The notes under the pieces were generated by a model that made no database searches, had not been told where the DNA came from, and worked only from the letters and a program-made list of their open reading frames with translations. A stretch of DNA of 64,000 bases from Rhabditoides inermis (taxonomy: Eukaryota; Nematoda; Chromadorea; Rhabditida; Rhabditidae): NCBI GenBank assembly GCA_963966185.1, contig CAWZYM010000089.1:732501-796500 (forward strand). The letters are read 5' to 3'. The translations under genes were made by a program, and so were the position numbers. This document shows positions 1 through 12,446 of the stretch, piece by piece. Each line of letters opens with the position of its first letter. Within the stretch, counting starts at the first letter, position 1.

Positions 1-1347
1 GCGGACAGCACACTGCTGTTGAACAGCAGGTTGCGCAGGAAACGACACCTGCAGCTCATGTTTACCTGCACATACATTCCGTCATATATTATTATTATTA
101 TAACTATTATCATAATCATTCCACTTCATTTTACATCCAACATAAAACGGAAAGCATCTTAGCAATCGATACAAGCTGAACTCTGCCAACTTCAAGTTTC
201 AAGTACACTAACGTATACATAGAACGTGAGGATAATCAAATCACTGATGATAGTTTGAAGCGGATGCGCCTCGCGCCTCTCTCACCTGTCCCTGACGTCG
301 TAGCTGAGGTCGAACCGGGCGAGTTGGAAGACGTACTGCACGAGCTGCGCGCACTGCTCCTGCTTCACCATCCACAGACGCACCGCCAGCTTCAGAGCCT
401 CCACCTAGAACGAGCATCACGCATTAGTCTCGTCGTCAGTCTCTTCAAAGTTGCCTTCGCACCTACCAAACACACTATTTATCCGCAATCGTGATAATGC
501 TCTTGATGATAATGCACCTCTATAGGCTCGAGAACCTTCTGTCAAATGAATAGTCTTCAGGACAATTGAGATACTAACCATATTTAGGCAATCCAAATAA
601 TGGTTTTCCAGAACCACCCCACACACCTTGACCATGTCGTCCTCGTTGGCAAAGTTCTTGGCCAGAATGCGCAGCAGATCGGGCGCAATGTCGAGCAGCT
701 GAACTCTCTTTTCCTCTCATTTCTCTCCCTCTTTCTCTCCCTCCCTCTCACTCTCCCTCCTCTCTCTCCCCTCCCCTCTTTCCCTCCCTCTCTCTCTCCC
801 CTCTTTACCTCTCTCTCTTTCCCTCTCTCTCTCTCTATCCCTCTCTCTCTCCCTCTCCCCCTCACCTGATTTACATGCGTCGCCACCAGCCACACCACGC
901 ACGCCCTTGCCTGTGGGGCCTGCACAGTGTGCACTAGCCGGGCGAGTCTGCGCAGCAGTGGGAGGGGCGCCGACTGGTGCAGCAGCCTCTTCAGTACCAC
1001 TACGGCAGCGCACACCACCTGTGAAACGAACCACATCACACCACTGTTTCGAATCAATTACACGTTCCCACACAGCTGCTACCCACTAATCTGAAGGTGA
1101 TGGGTGCACGAAATGTCAGAACCGAAACCGACGCAACTCCGTGTTGAGTGGCAGGGACAGGGACACACACACCGTACCCCCCTCCCCTCACATTCTCATG
1201 CGGGCTGGCGATGAGTTGGACGAGTCCATCGAGACACTGCTCCTGAACGGCGCCCACCCGCAGCGCGCACCGACCGATAGCCTCCACCGCCCCGGAAGCC
1301 AGAGACGACATCGACACGTAGGTCTACAAGGGGATCTTTCGATGTAT

Positions 1348-1380
<33 letters not shown>

Positions 1381-2595
1381 TGGCTACCTGCAGCTCCCTG
1401 AGTATCACGTGAACGTTCGCCTCCGAGACGAGTGAGGTGAGCACGTGCAGCTTCAAATCTGGAAATCGATAAAACAATCGTCGAACCAATCGATGATCGC
1501 TCACCCCTGACAAACGCGGGATCGGACGAGCGCACAAAGAAGCTCTTGAGGAATGGGTCGAACATGCTCTGAAAAGGACGTGAATCAGTGGCATCCTGAA
1601 CGACATCGGGACGACACGTCGACGTCACATCACTCGTATCCACTCTCTCGTTCCAGCCAGGCATGCGGGGAAAGGAGGAGGAGGAGAAGGAGAAGGAGAA
1701 GGAGAAGGAGAAGTAGAATGAGAAGGAGAGGGGAAAGATGCACCACGAATGCTGACATCCCGCAGCAACAGGATGGTAGGAAGAATGAGCACATGGTCGG
1801 AACTGCGAGAAGCACTCTTTTGATGCAGCTGAAGTAGTAGTTTCTACCAACTACCATGTGCACTTCCCTCCTACTAACTGCTATGAGTGTCATTACAACA
1901 CGTTGAGAAAGCATGCACGTCTGTGCGTGAGATAAGGTGTGGTCAGACTCTTCGAAACAGCCCACTCAAAACGCCTTCGGAACACGCTGTTTGGTCGGAG
2001 AGGCAGACCACGCCTGAACAAACACAGACACGACAGTGAGGGGGAAAGCATGCCAGACTCGCGACAGTGTGTCATGGATACTTTTGATATGGCGAAGACG
2101 GCGTCGGTGCTACCCACTGGGTGGCGCTCGCACATTGTCGCCACCGAGAGCAGCACCACGTACTGCGTCTCCCGCGGGCCGCGGAGAAGGCGCACCAGGG
2201 CCTTCGACACCTGCAATGAACACTTGTTAACGTCCAGCAACATCTTCGGGGATCAGAATCAGATTCAGAATCAGAACAGACACCCGAATCGGTGTCTGTT
2301 TGTTTATCCACCTGATTGCCTGATTCCGACAAAATCGCGTTGCGAGTGAAACAAAAGAAAAGCTGAGGTGCTATGAACATCGGGGTTCGGTTACCTGTCT
2401 AACATGACCGTAGCAATATTGCAACAATTCTTGCACTCACCTGTCCCAGCTGGGCCTTGGGTGCGACGTGATAAAAGAGCTGCGTTACAGCCATCACCAC
2501 AGAACAGTTCCTGAACAACAACATCTCTCTCTATTTCTCTCTCTCCCTCCCTCTTCTCTCTCACTACCCCTCTCCCTCCTTCTCTCCCTCCCTCC

Positions 2596-2643
<48 letters not shown>

Positions 2644-2652
2644 ACACCTATC

Positions 2653-2724
<72 letters not shown>

Positions 2725-4710
2725 CCATCCCCATCTTCGAGGACTCGAAAGATGCGTCCCCCTCTTCCCACCTCGACTGCAGCAGTGGCCGGGCCGCCCC
2801 CAGCAGCAGTGCCACATCGGGATCTAGCTGTCCGCCCTCCTCCGGCTGGGCCAGCTTCGCGCGCGCGTACCGAGTCAGCAGGTTGATCATCGACACCTGC
2901 CAACATTGCGCGTCTGGACACCGTGAATGCTTCATGTCTTGTCATGTTTGTACTTTTTACGGTTGATCATCGACACCTGCTAGAGCAAACAGTGCGTCTT
3001 GTAACCGTAAAAGTTTGCCATCTTGTCATGTTTGTACTTTTTCTTTTTTCTACTTTTTGTTCAGAATCTCTAAAAAAAATATATCAAATCTCGATACCTG
3101 TCCCCACTCGTCCACGTCTGCCAGAGCGCGACACAGCGCGCGGAAGTGCTTGTGCAGCAGGTCCAGTCTGGAAGAGGTAACAAGGTATCATCACCGTTGC
3201 TGCAGCACACTGATACGCGGGTACACTGGTGGCGAGAAAGGATTCGTTGGTTTCGCGCCAGCTCATCCGAACGTATCGTCGTATCTCGGATACCACCGCG
3301 TTTTCCATGTGATGTGCACTTTGCACACTACGAGACAATCCCCCCTCCCCTCTCTCCCTCAATCCCCCCTCCCCTCACCTCGCCGGACACAGCTCGTTGA
3401 AGGCGTAGACGGCACTGCCGAGAACGAGCGAGCGCCTGACAATGTACACAGTTCATTCACTCCGCAACACCACTACTATCATGGTTCCCTTCATTTTGCA
3501 CTATACAGTTACCTACGAAGATCTTTGCACCACATAGTGTCATGTTCAGAAAGAATATCAAAAAATACACAAAACACAACATGAATGTCTCGCTATGAAG
3601 CTGGTCCCATGTTCAGAACTTCAGGGTTATAACTATTACGAGTAGATTTAACTCTGAACATGAATGCCAAAAGACTTCTCCTCGAACACACCTATCGCCC
3701 AGCAGATAGTCGATGCACTCGATGAGCTCCGCTTCGAGGTCGCCGTCCAGCGCGTGCAGCTTCGGAATAGCGTGCGCCGCCACCTTGGATATCACTGTCT
3801 GTCTGTCTGTCTCCCTCTCTCACTCTCCTCCCCCTCTCTCTATCATCTCATCCTTCTCTTTCTCTCATCCTGATTCTATCACTCCCTCCGATCCGAGAAC
3901 CCCTGATCAAAGCACAAAGCACAACGCACAACGCACAAAGCACACACCTTCCTGACGTAGGCGCTCATGTCCCTGACCGAGTCTCTGATCGCGAGCAGCA
4001 TGATCGGGCTGATCATGGCGACGCGGATCGAGGAGAGCACGCGCAGGGCGGAGCCGCGGATCAGCTGGTTCGGGTCCTGCAACGAATCTCTCATCTTGAT
4101 CGCTGGAAACCGGATGCAGCCAGTCACTCCTGGTCGTGATACACTCAAGTTTTGTACCTCACACACGCGTATCAATCATGCACTTGGAGCAGTCTATAGT
4201 ATATACTCTCTGAGAGTACACCTAAAGAGCGTGCAAGACCGCACCTTGAGCGCCCTCTGGAAGGTGGAGATGGAGAGGAGCGCCAGGTCCTGCTGTTCCT
4301 CCGCGTACCGCACCAGGTACACGTACACCAGCTTCTTCAGCTCCAGATTCTTCCCCGCCACGTTCTTCACCACTGCTGGGAACAACTCCGACATATCCTT
4401 GCCCTTGGCGACGAGCTGGAAGGGAGAGGTGAGAGGGAAGAGAGGGGGGGGGGAGGGAGGAGGAGAGAAGTGGGAGAGAGACACCACCCACGTTGATGAT
4501 GCGTTTCATCGCGTCCACCTTGGCAGTGTCCTTGTTGCTGTCCAGCATGGCTCTGATAAGATTAATGATTAATATAATCATAGTAATAATAAATAACAAC
4601 AACATTCACTACCTCAGATCGGCGAATCTCTGCTTGCTGTCGAGAATGACTCCGCCCTCGGCAATCTCCGTCTCCGGACTCGCCAGTCCCTCCGCAAACG
4701 CCATACGCAT
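1..4710 (-). CDS. apb-3: AP-3 complex subunit beta (beta-3 adaptin), partial
   Basis: Large subunit of the AP-3 clathrin-adaptor-like complex, which sorts cargo from endosomes/trans-Golgi to lysosomes and lysosome-related organelles. The alpha-solenoid trunk is very well conserved: [111 protein letters not shown] read 17 exons (in transcript order): 4613-4710, 4492-4552, 4245-4415, 3948-4076, 3692-3783, 3379-3435, 3098-3167, 2772-2896, 2441-2510, 2118-2210, 1505-1568, 1388-1458, 1192-1323, 866-1018, 627-698, 286-404, 1-48. Phases agree at every junction. The C-terminal hinge and ear lie beyond the left edge. The start ATG directly follows a CTATCCAG acceptor, so it is either the trans-spliced start or an internal exon; the short N-terminus compared with relatives is normal for nematodes. 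Family identity is secure; the first codon is less so. Confidence 0.93.
2653..2722 (+). repeat. (CTGT)n microsatellite
   Basis: About 17 CTGT units directly after a CT run (2600-2640), in the AP-3 beta intron between the exons at 2441-2510 and 2772-2896. Confidence 0.95.
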
Positions 4711-4736
4711 CTGGATAGAGGGAATCTCTCTCTCTC

Positions 4737-4768
<32 letters not shown>

Positions 4769-5081
4769 CCCTTTACTTCACAGAGATATCACAGAGTGCT
4801 CTCGCAACTCATTTGATCAATAAATAACATTACATTTGAAAAAAAGTTTCAAAAACGTTTATCGTCAACAATACAAACCCGGTATCAAAACATATAGAAA
4901 TCAACTCGCGTGCAAACAAAGTCCGTATGTACAACAAAAGGCAAAAAAGGTAAACGGATAACGTGCCTAAAGATCATGGTAACAGTATCATACTCACTAA
5001 TTCATTCAGTACTTGATATGATACCTGATATCTGATATAACATCGTGACGTCCTACCAATCGATATCGATCGATAATCGTG
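4711..5081 (-). other. Spacer between taf-5 and apb-3 (possible operon junction)
   Basis: The 371 bp between the TAF5 stop codon (5082-5084) and the AP-3 beta ATG hold a CT/GA microsatellite at about 4727-4770 and otherwise AT-rich sequence with no coding potential. Both genes are on the minus strand, and an acceptor-like CTATCCAG abuts the downstream ATG, so SL trans-splicing of a polycistronic transcript is possible. The spacing is longer than the roughly 100 bp typical of C. elegans operons. I see no clear AATAAA for taf-5 here. Confidence 0.4.
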
Positions 5082-5207
5082 TCAGTATTGATTGAATGCG
5101 CCGACTCCGATGAGGAGGTTGCGGCGCGAGAACTGCAGACCCACGACCGGGGTCTGTTTCGTCGCAAACGTGTTCATCACAAAGCCCGGGTGGTCGATCC
5201 TGAATGG

Positions 5208-5251
<44 letters not shown>

Positions 5252-6533
5252 CTATCTCTCTCTCACCACCGTGTGTGCTACCCACTTGGGATCATAGCTG
5301 TACTCGTGCACAGCGGCCCCGCCGGCCCCCTGTGCAGCGAGCAGAGTGTCGAGTGAGTAGACCGAGAGCTGCGCTGCGCCCGTCGACACTGCGAACACGC
5401 CGCCGTCACGAGAGAAACTGAAACGACGAGGAATTATTGAGCAATTGTTCTCATCAAACAAATACATCGTCTTATCGCTTCTACCCCATCCATTGTATGG
5501 GCGGAGCCCATGTAGGCGTGCCCTTCCACTCACCTCACACTAGCCATAGTCGTGGGGGCGCTCCTGGTACTCGTGCCAGCGAGTCGCTGAGTGGCCACGT
5601 CCCACACGCACACACTGCCCTCCCCGCCGACGGAGACCAGGTAGCGACCACAGGGGGAGAACTGAGAGGGAATGAATGAGATGCAACTCTTTGTTATAAT
5701 TATTTAGTGGTGTCGGCCGACAGGCAAGCGGTAAGTTAGTGAGCACAGGGCGAGAACTGTAGGGGATGAATAGGACGTGATGCATCTCTCTCTCATTCAT
5801 TAGGTAGCAAGCCCGGTAGGTTAGTGTCGCGTGAGAAGAACTGGGGAGGATGAGTGTGATGCTGATGCATCTCTCTCCGTCTCCCGTCCTCCCTCCTTTC
5901 CCTCTCTAGCTACCGTGACCATTTCTGCGCCAGTCAACAGTACGTCTAGCAGAACGTGGTGTGGGGGTCTTTGTCCAGACATATCCGATCCGCTCACCTT
6001 CACTCCCCGCACGCCCGCCTTGTGCCCGCTGAATGTGCGCACACACGTCCCGGTCAGCACGTCCCACACACGCACATAGCGGTCGTCCGAGCCTGAGTGA
6101 GAGATACGAGTTCAGTTTGGAAACAGACTATGGTAACATGGAGGCATGATGATTACAGTGACAATGTGTACATGCGTATGAAAAACAAATAGCCCGAGCA
6201 TGTGTATACAGTTTTATGTATACTCTGCGCCAGAGCGATAGTTTTCGATCTACCTCGCTTGCAGTTCGAAATAAGGGTGCCATAACCGCCTGCCTCTCTT
6301 GTTTGGCGCGCTATTGCCGAGAGCTGACTCTCCGTCTTCCTCTGATCTACCCCACCGCGCGCAACTTATTGCGAGCATAGAACTATATACAGTTTTATGA
6401 GTACACATTTTACGTAGCAAAACACAATCCCTCCTGACCTCCGCAGATGTAGTTGCAGTTGGGATGCCAGTCGAGACACGACACCTGACCGTGCGCGTCC
6501 GGGAACACTCTGCAAGAGACACACACACACACA

Positions 6534-6565
<32 letters not shown>

Positions 6566-9500
6566 CTCTCCCTCTCTCCATCTCTCTCTCTCCCTCTCTC
6601 TGTCTCTCTTTTCCACTCCCATCTTACCCTCTTTCTCCTTCCTTCCCCTCCCCACCTCAGTGGATGCATCTTATCCGTCGCCCACATCGCTGCCGTCTTG
6701 TCCGCCCCCGCAGTAGCAAAGTAGTAGCCCCGTGGACAGAATTGCGCCTGCAACAACAGCTGATTACAACACTTTATACTTTGTATTTAGCGTTTTATAT
6801 TGAGAAAACATACCTACAAAATACAAATTTCACGTTGCATGTGTGGATAAATTAATATTATTACTAGTTTTGAACAATGATCACCAACAGTAGAAAATCA
6901 ATCAATATCAATCGATACTCACCTGCCAGACGGGCATGCTCATCCGGTAGCAGACCACGTTGCGTTGCGTGTCCAGCGACCACAGCCGCACCTGGAACAG
7001 GTAACAATCTACCGTAACCCAGACACCTGTAATGCTAGCAAATGTACCGTAACCCATACTCAATCTACCGTAACCACATTCTACCGTACCGTATTGTCCC
7101 TGGCAGACGAGAGTAGGAGGCGCTTGTCGGGTGAGAAGTGAGTAGAGTAGACGGGTCCGGCATGGCCCTGAACAACACAGTTTCTCCCCAGGCTCCGCCC
7201 CCTGAGACTCCGCCCACCTGCAGCTGTATGCTGCTCGCCGCGGTGCGCTGGTCGTACAGCATTTCGTGCAGGTTGTCCGTATCGGGGTCAATCTGAATCC
7301 TCGAATTATTCACCAATCGATAAAATCAATAATTAAACAATACCTTCTCCAACTCCTCAATGTCATGCAGCTTGCAGAGCCGCGTGGGGTCGTCGAGTGC
7401 AAAGAGCTGGATCGACGATTCGCCGTACCTGCACGAAACCGATCGATAACAGATGACGTCACGCAACCAATCGATATCTCTCTCTCTCCCCAGCATCTCA
7501 ATCTGGAAACTGGGAAACCGAACCATTTCCACTCGGTGAAACCAATGACTTAGGTTCTTACTGATTTTGTGAGTGACCTGTAACATGATCAATCGATAAA
7601 TCAATACACACTCACCCCAGCGCGAGTAGCGTCGAGTCGTCGGATATGTCGCAGGCGGTGACTCCTCCGTGCGCGTTGAGCACCGTGTACAGGCACACTG
7701 ACGGCTGCGACTCGGGCCGGTCCGCGGAGATCACCGCCATCTTACCAGCGTCCTGCAAGGCATTGATCAATAACGCAACAAAACATACATTAGTGAAGTT
7801 AGTACATCAATAATCAAGTTCATATCAGACGATTCGCGTGAGAATCGAACGAATTTAGGGCAGAGATCAGCACATACGGTGTTGATCAAGGGTATTGATC
7901 TGTTGATATTATATCAATTATTCAGGTTGATTGATTTTAATCAATTTTTAAAAAAAAAAGAAGAAACACGCCACAATTCTACTAATTTACCTTGGCGGCG
8001 TTCCTCTTCTCGGCCCTCATCGCCTCGTTGAGCGGCGGAAGCGGGATGCGGTCGGCGTGCGGCGCGTTCGCCTCCTGCGACAAGCAGGTCTCTCTCTCTC
8101 TCTCTCCCCCCCCCCCTCTCTCTCTCTCTGTCTCTCCTCTACCTTTCCCTTCTTGTCCTTTCCGCCGTCCTTGCCCAGCTTGGCGCGCTTTCGCTCGTAG
8201 ATCAGCGCTGTCTCGTCCCGCGTGATACCGAAGAACATCTACACAACATTATCATCATTCAAGGATATAGCGACTTTGAAGAAATGATTGATTGATCAAC
8301 AGAACAATCAATTAAGAATTAAGACGGAAATATTCTTCATTCTAAATTCCTTATGGTAGGATTGTGTGTGTCGACCACCCACCACATCGGAATCAACCAT
8401 CAGAATCATGCTGATGAACAACAACAAGCATACCTCGTGTTTCGCCTCTGTGCATCGCCAGAAAAAAATCATGCCATAGTGGCGCTTAGCGCACCCACCT
8501 TGTGTTTTGCCTCGGCCTTGCTCACTTGTCCGAGGATGCCGCCCATCTGACACTCGATCGACGAGCGCAGCTTCGAGATCAAGTCGGTCGCTGCAACGAA
8601 ATGAACATATTTTCAGCATATTGAACATGCTTTTGATTCTGGATAAACATTTCGCTTGATTTTGAGTTTTTGTTCAAAGAAAGCTGCAACAAACATGCAA
8701 CAAAAAGAAGTTATGATTTGTATATATCGAAATATTAGGTGTGATGCTCAACAAAAAAAACCTACTCTCAATCAGTAGATGGTCCTTGACAATGTTGCGT
8801 AACTGGGGGGTGCGAGTGAAGAGCGGATCCAACTGCTTGTCGCACGACTTGGACACACGCACCACGAACACGTTCTTGCTGAAATACATCAATCAATAAA
8901 TCGATAAGATTTTGTGTAGAGTGGCAAGGTGTGGACAGTCTATACGAACTAGTCCCTTAAAAACTCGAAACGCCTTCGAAATACAGTGCTTGGTTGTGTT
9001 TCGATGACGTTTCGAAGATAGACAGCTACCGATAGGAACTGCATGCAAATTGACTGCACTACGAGACAATGTAAGAATCCAATCAACCGACAAATCGATA
9101 AATCAAGAATACATTATCCCACTCACAGTAGCAGCTGCACGTACTCGCAGTTGTTGGCCTGGCTCACTGCCTTGACGCGCGAGAGCACCTCGATCTGAAA
9201 TGGCTGGGGTAAACAAATAAACAAAGAGATAAACAAGTAAACATACCTGCTCGTCGTAGGCTCGGGGCACGCGGATAGCGCACTTCTTCATGAAATGCTC
9301 GGCTGCAATGTAAAGATACAGGTGTGGTGAGTCAATCCGAAATACAAAGTTTCGTCGTTTCAAAAGCGTTTAATCGATTGAAAAGTTATTCGACTACCAC
9401 AAACTACGAAGCATACAGTACGGTACAGTATGGATAACTGTAGAGAGATATGATTTTCAATTCAAGTACGAAAGTGAATTTGAAATAAATTTCAACCGTA

Positions 9501-10327
9501 CCAGCTTGAAGCTGTCCGTCGTAGATGAGCTTGAGGTAGATGTGCGCGAATATCGGATAGATGAGGAGAGAGAACTCGGCCTGAAAGGAATTGAATGGAG
9601 AGAGGAGAGAAGAAGGCGGAAAGAAGTAAGGAAGAGGGGAGAGATGGAGAGAGGGAGAAAGTAACACCAAGGTATTGTACGACGTTCAATAGATTTTAAT
9701 TTGTGATAAATATACAATTAAACATACCTGGAATATGTCGAACGCATTGTCGACGTGGTTGAGCAGCACACCGAACTCGTGTATGAGGCTGTCACTGGAA
9801 AAGATGGCGGTGAGAGAGGGAGAAAAAGGGGGGGGGGGGGTAGGGAGAGAGGGAGAGAGAGGGAGAGGGTGGGAGAGAGAAGGGGGAAAAGAGAGGAAGA
9901 GAGAAGGAGAGAAGGAGAGAGGGAGATGGAGAGAGAGGGAGATGGAGAGAGAGAGAGAGGGGGAGAGAGAGAGAGAGAGAGAGAGAGAATAACACTCACG
10001 CATTGGAGGATGTGGGAGCGCAGGCTGCGTCGCCGGTTCCCTTCAACACGGTCGCTGCCTCGCGCGACAGGGCATCTTCTGCTTCCTGTCAAGAGCATGA
10101 TTTGAGAAATGAAACAGCAATAGATGTGGTTAGCCTTCAGTTGATTTCGTCCAAGTATCACCCAACTCCACATGACGAAGTTTATTACTAAAACTATGTG
10201 AAGTGAGTATATAAATATCTAAACAACATACGGTGAGTCCGTTTCGGCGGAGGAATCCGACGATGCGCTGGAAGAGCTCCGGCGTGAGCTGCTGTTCGTT
10301 CAGATCCGCCGGCAGCGATGGATCCAT
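5082..10327 (-). CDS. taf-5: Transcription initiation factor TFIID subunit 5 (TAF5)
   Basis: WD40 scaffold subunit of TFIID, acting at RNA polymerase II core promoters. Exons in transcript order: 10232-10327, 10001-10086, 9728-9794, 9502-9580, 9247-9302, 9127-9194, 8766-8878, 8499-8590, 8143-8238, 7991-8074, 7616-7752, 7344-7428, 7218-7292, 7090-7167, 6923-6991, 6656-6747, 6439-6509, 5998-6092, 5534-5661, 5286-5417, 5082-5199. Phases are consistent throughout. Order of parts: N-terminal LisH-like segment (FQRIVGFLRRNGLT); NTD2 helices (LLIYPIFAHIYLKLI); linker with a Lys-rich stretch and a RIPLPPL motif as in TAF5; then WD40 blades (GHAGPVYSTHFSPD, YYFATAGADKTAAMW, GQVSCLDWHPNCNYI, DDRYVRVWDVLTGTC, GHKAGVRGVKFSPCGRYL, GEGSVCVWDVATQRL); and the characteristic TAF5 C-terminus ending TPVVGLQFSRRNLLIGVGAF. 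A TTTAG acceptor lies 3 bases before the ATG. Complete and apparently intact. Confidence 0.94.
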
Positions 10328-11741
10328 CCTCTAAACGGGTTGTTTGAGTCAGAATTTTAGATGATTAAGTATGCTTGATTCTCTTAAAATAATTATTAAT
10401 GAAAACAACATCGAAATCGAGGTGCATTCCGGTCGCCAACAGCTGGAATCGATTTTTCGCGCGAATGCTTGACCAAGCCAAGTGTGTTGACCCGGAGGAA
10501 TTTCTTCCATAAACAGTCGGGCCTCGGAATTTTCCAGTTAGCCTTTTTTAAATAAAATAATAAACCTATTAAAAAATAAAGAATTATTCCAGGGTTTATT
10601 TCTTTGATAATTTCAGACAATTAATGTATCCTGGAAAAATCTATTTGCGCAAACTTCATCGTAACATTAGGTTGCCCTATGAGTGCGGATCCGCGGATGG
10701 ATGGATGGATGCGACCCCGGACTTTCTCTTTTCTTCTTATTTTTTTTCTTCTTCGAACAATGAACAACAAGCATTCTTACAGGCACAATCAAACACAAAC
10801 ACACGCCTTTAAAAATCACAAAACAATTATGTTCCATAAATATAATGTTCTTCTGTGGACACTTGTTTCATCTCTTTTTCTTCCGGTTGCTCTGAATCCA
10901 TAAAAATTCATAATGTTGTGAAATAGAAAAAAAAAGTAACTACACATTCACATAAAATAATTGTATCAAAACCGTTCCAATTATATGTACACACTAATTC
11001 GTATTCTCTCTTTCCCCCTTTCCCCTCCTCCTCTCTCTCTCACCTCGCTCTCACCTCTTCCTCTCACCTCACCCCACACCTACATACAGTTGTCGGTGCA
11101 ATATCCGGGCTGTTGTGAGGTGGACGTGCAGTTATCGATTACGGGGGAGAGCCGTCACTCGGGGCAATGTATGCATGAGACGAGGAGTGTGTATGTGTGC
11201 GCGCCGCTGCCTATTCATTCATGAATTCATTTCCGCGACGACACCGAATTAGAAGCTGCCGCCCCGCCGCTATTCGTCTTTAGCCGCGAGACTAGCTTTG
11301 TGTCTGACATGCGTAAAGCAGTCTTACATGTGTATTCAGATGATTTTTTTTCTCAATATATATATATATATATTTTTTAAATTCTCCTTCTCGAATGCTC
11401 TATTCTATGGCGCTCATTGGCTATAGGACAATCTACAACGGAGATGCTTTGGTTTTTTTAAATCATGAATGCGTTCCCCCTGCGATGACGGAAAACGCGT
11501 AGTGTTTCTGTACGCCACTCCCATTCCTCTGATTCGCTCTGCATCGCGCGCTTATCATTTATCTCTCTCACTATCACAACACATTCAGGCGATAACTGCT
11601 CGATAAGATGCTCCGCTATCACTCGCTATCAGCATTATCGGAACGAGTTGAGCTTAGGAAACGAGCGAAGCGTACTGTTTTCTCACGTCCCTCATTGACT
11701 ATCGATGTTCTCAAAGATGCGCTTCTCTCTCCCTCCCCTCT

Positions 11742-11774
<33 letters not shown>

Positions 11775-12266
11775 CTCAGTCATCACCTTGCAGAATGATG
11801 TTTACAAATATATCGTCAACCATTATTAAGTCCTCTTTACCCCGTTTTCAATCAAAATGCGACTTCACCGTGATTTTTTTTGCATTGAATTTGAATAAGT
11901 AAACAACTCTTCTCTACATTCATCATGTCCTCTCTGTATCATTTCATTGCGTAACACCTTGACTCACCATACCTTTTCATTCCATCCACAGGTGATAGAA
12001 CAGAAAACTGTCATTTTTATTTGCATGAATGTTTTTATTATTGTTGATGATAATATAAAAAAAATTTTTCTCTTCCCAGATCGCTAGATGTTTGATACAA
12101 CTAGGGTCAGCTCGATATTTGCCGCATTGCACATTTCCTTTTGCGCTACCGTGTTTCAAAGTTTTCTTATAATGAATATTATATGGACCCTTCTCCTTCT
12201 AGTGCAAAACTTGTTATTGTCAACGTTATTAATAATACTTTTTTACAAATTGCAACCTCTTTCCAG
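10328..12266. promoter_or_regulatory. Divergent intergenic region between taf-5 and the 12267 gene
   Basis: About 1.9 kb between two divergently transcribed genes, so it should hold both promoters. It is AT-rich with CT-rich tracts at 11010-11080 and 11735-11775 and a short TA run near 11358-11371. I see no coding exon with convincing homology. A 17-base string (ATGGACCCTTCTCCTTC) at 12183-12199 is repeated exactly at the start codon of the downstream gene (12267-12283), a small local duplication. No TATA box or other site can be assigned with confidence. Confidence 0.4.
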
Positions 12267-12393
12267 ATGGACCCTTCTCCTTCCACTCCTCCCATGGAAG
12301 ATGACTCGGTGCCCCGCTCGACTGACACCACACACTCTACTGCCACCACTGCTACGATTAGCGAGGGAAAGGTGGAGGTGAGTATGGGATAAC

Positions 12394-12446
<53 letters not shown>

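Noticed and set aside
1553..1837. Arg-rich open frame and other frames near gene exons on the opposite strand
   Set aside because: These are antisense shadows of AP-3 beta exons and GA-rich introns.
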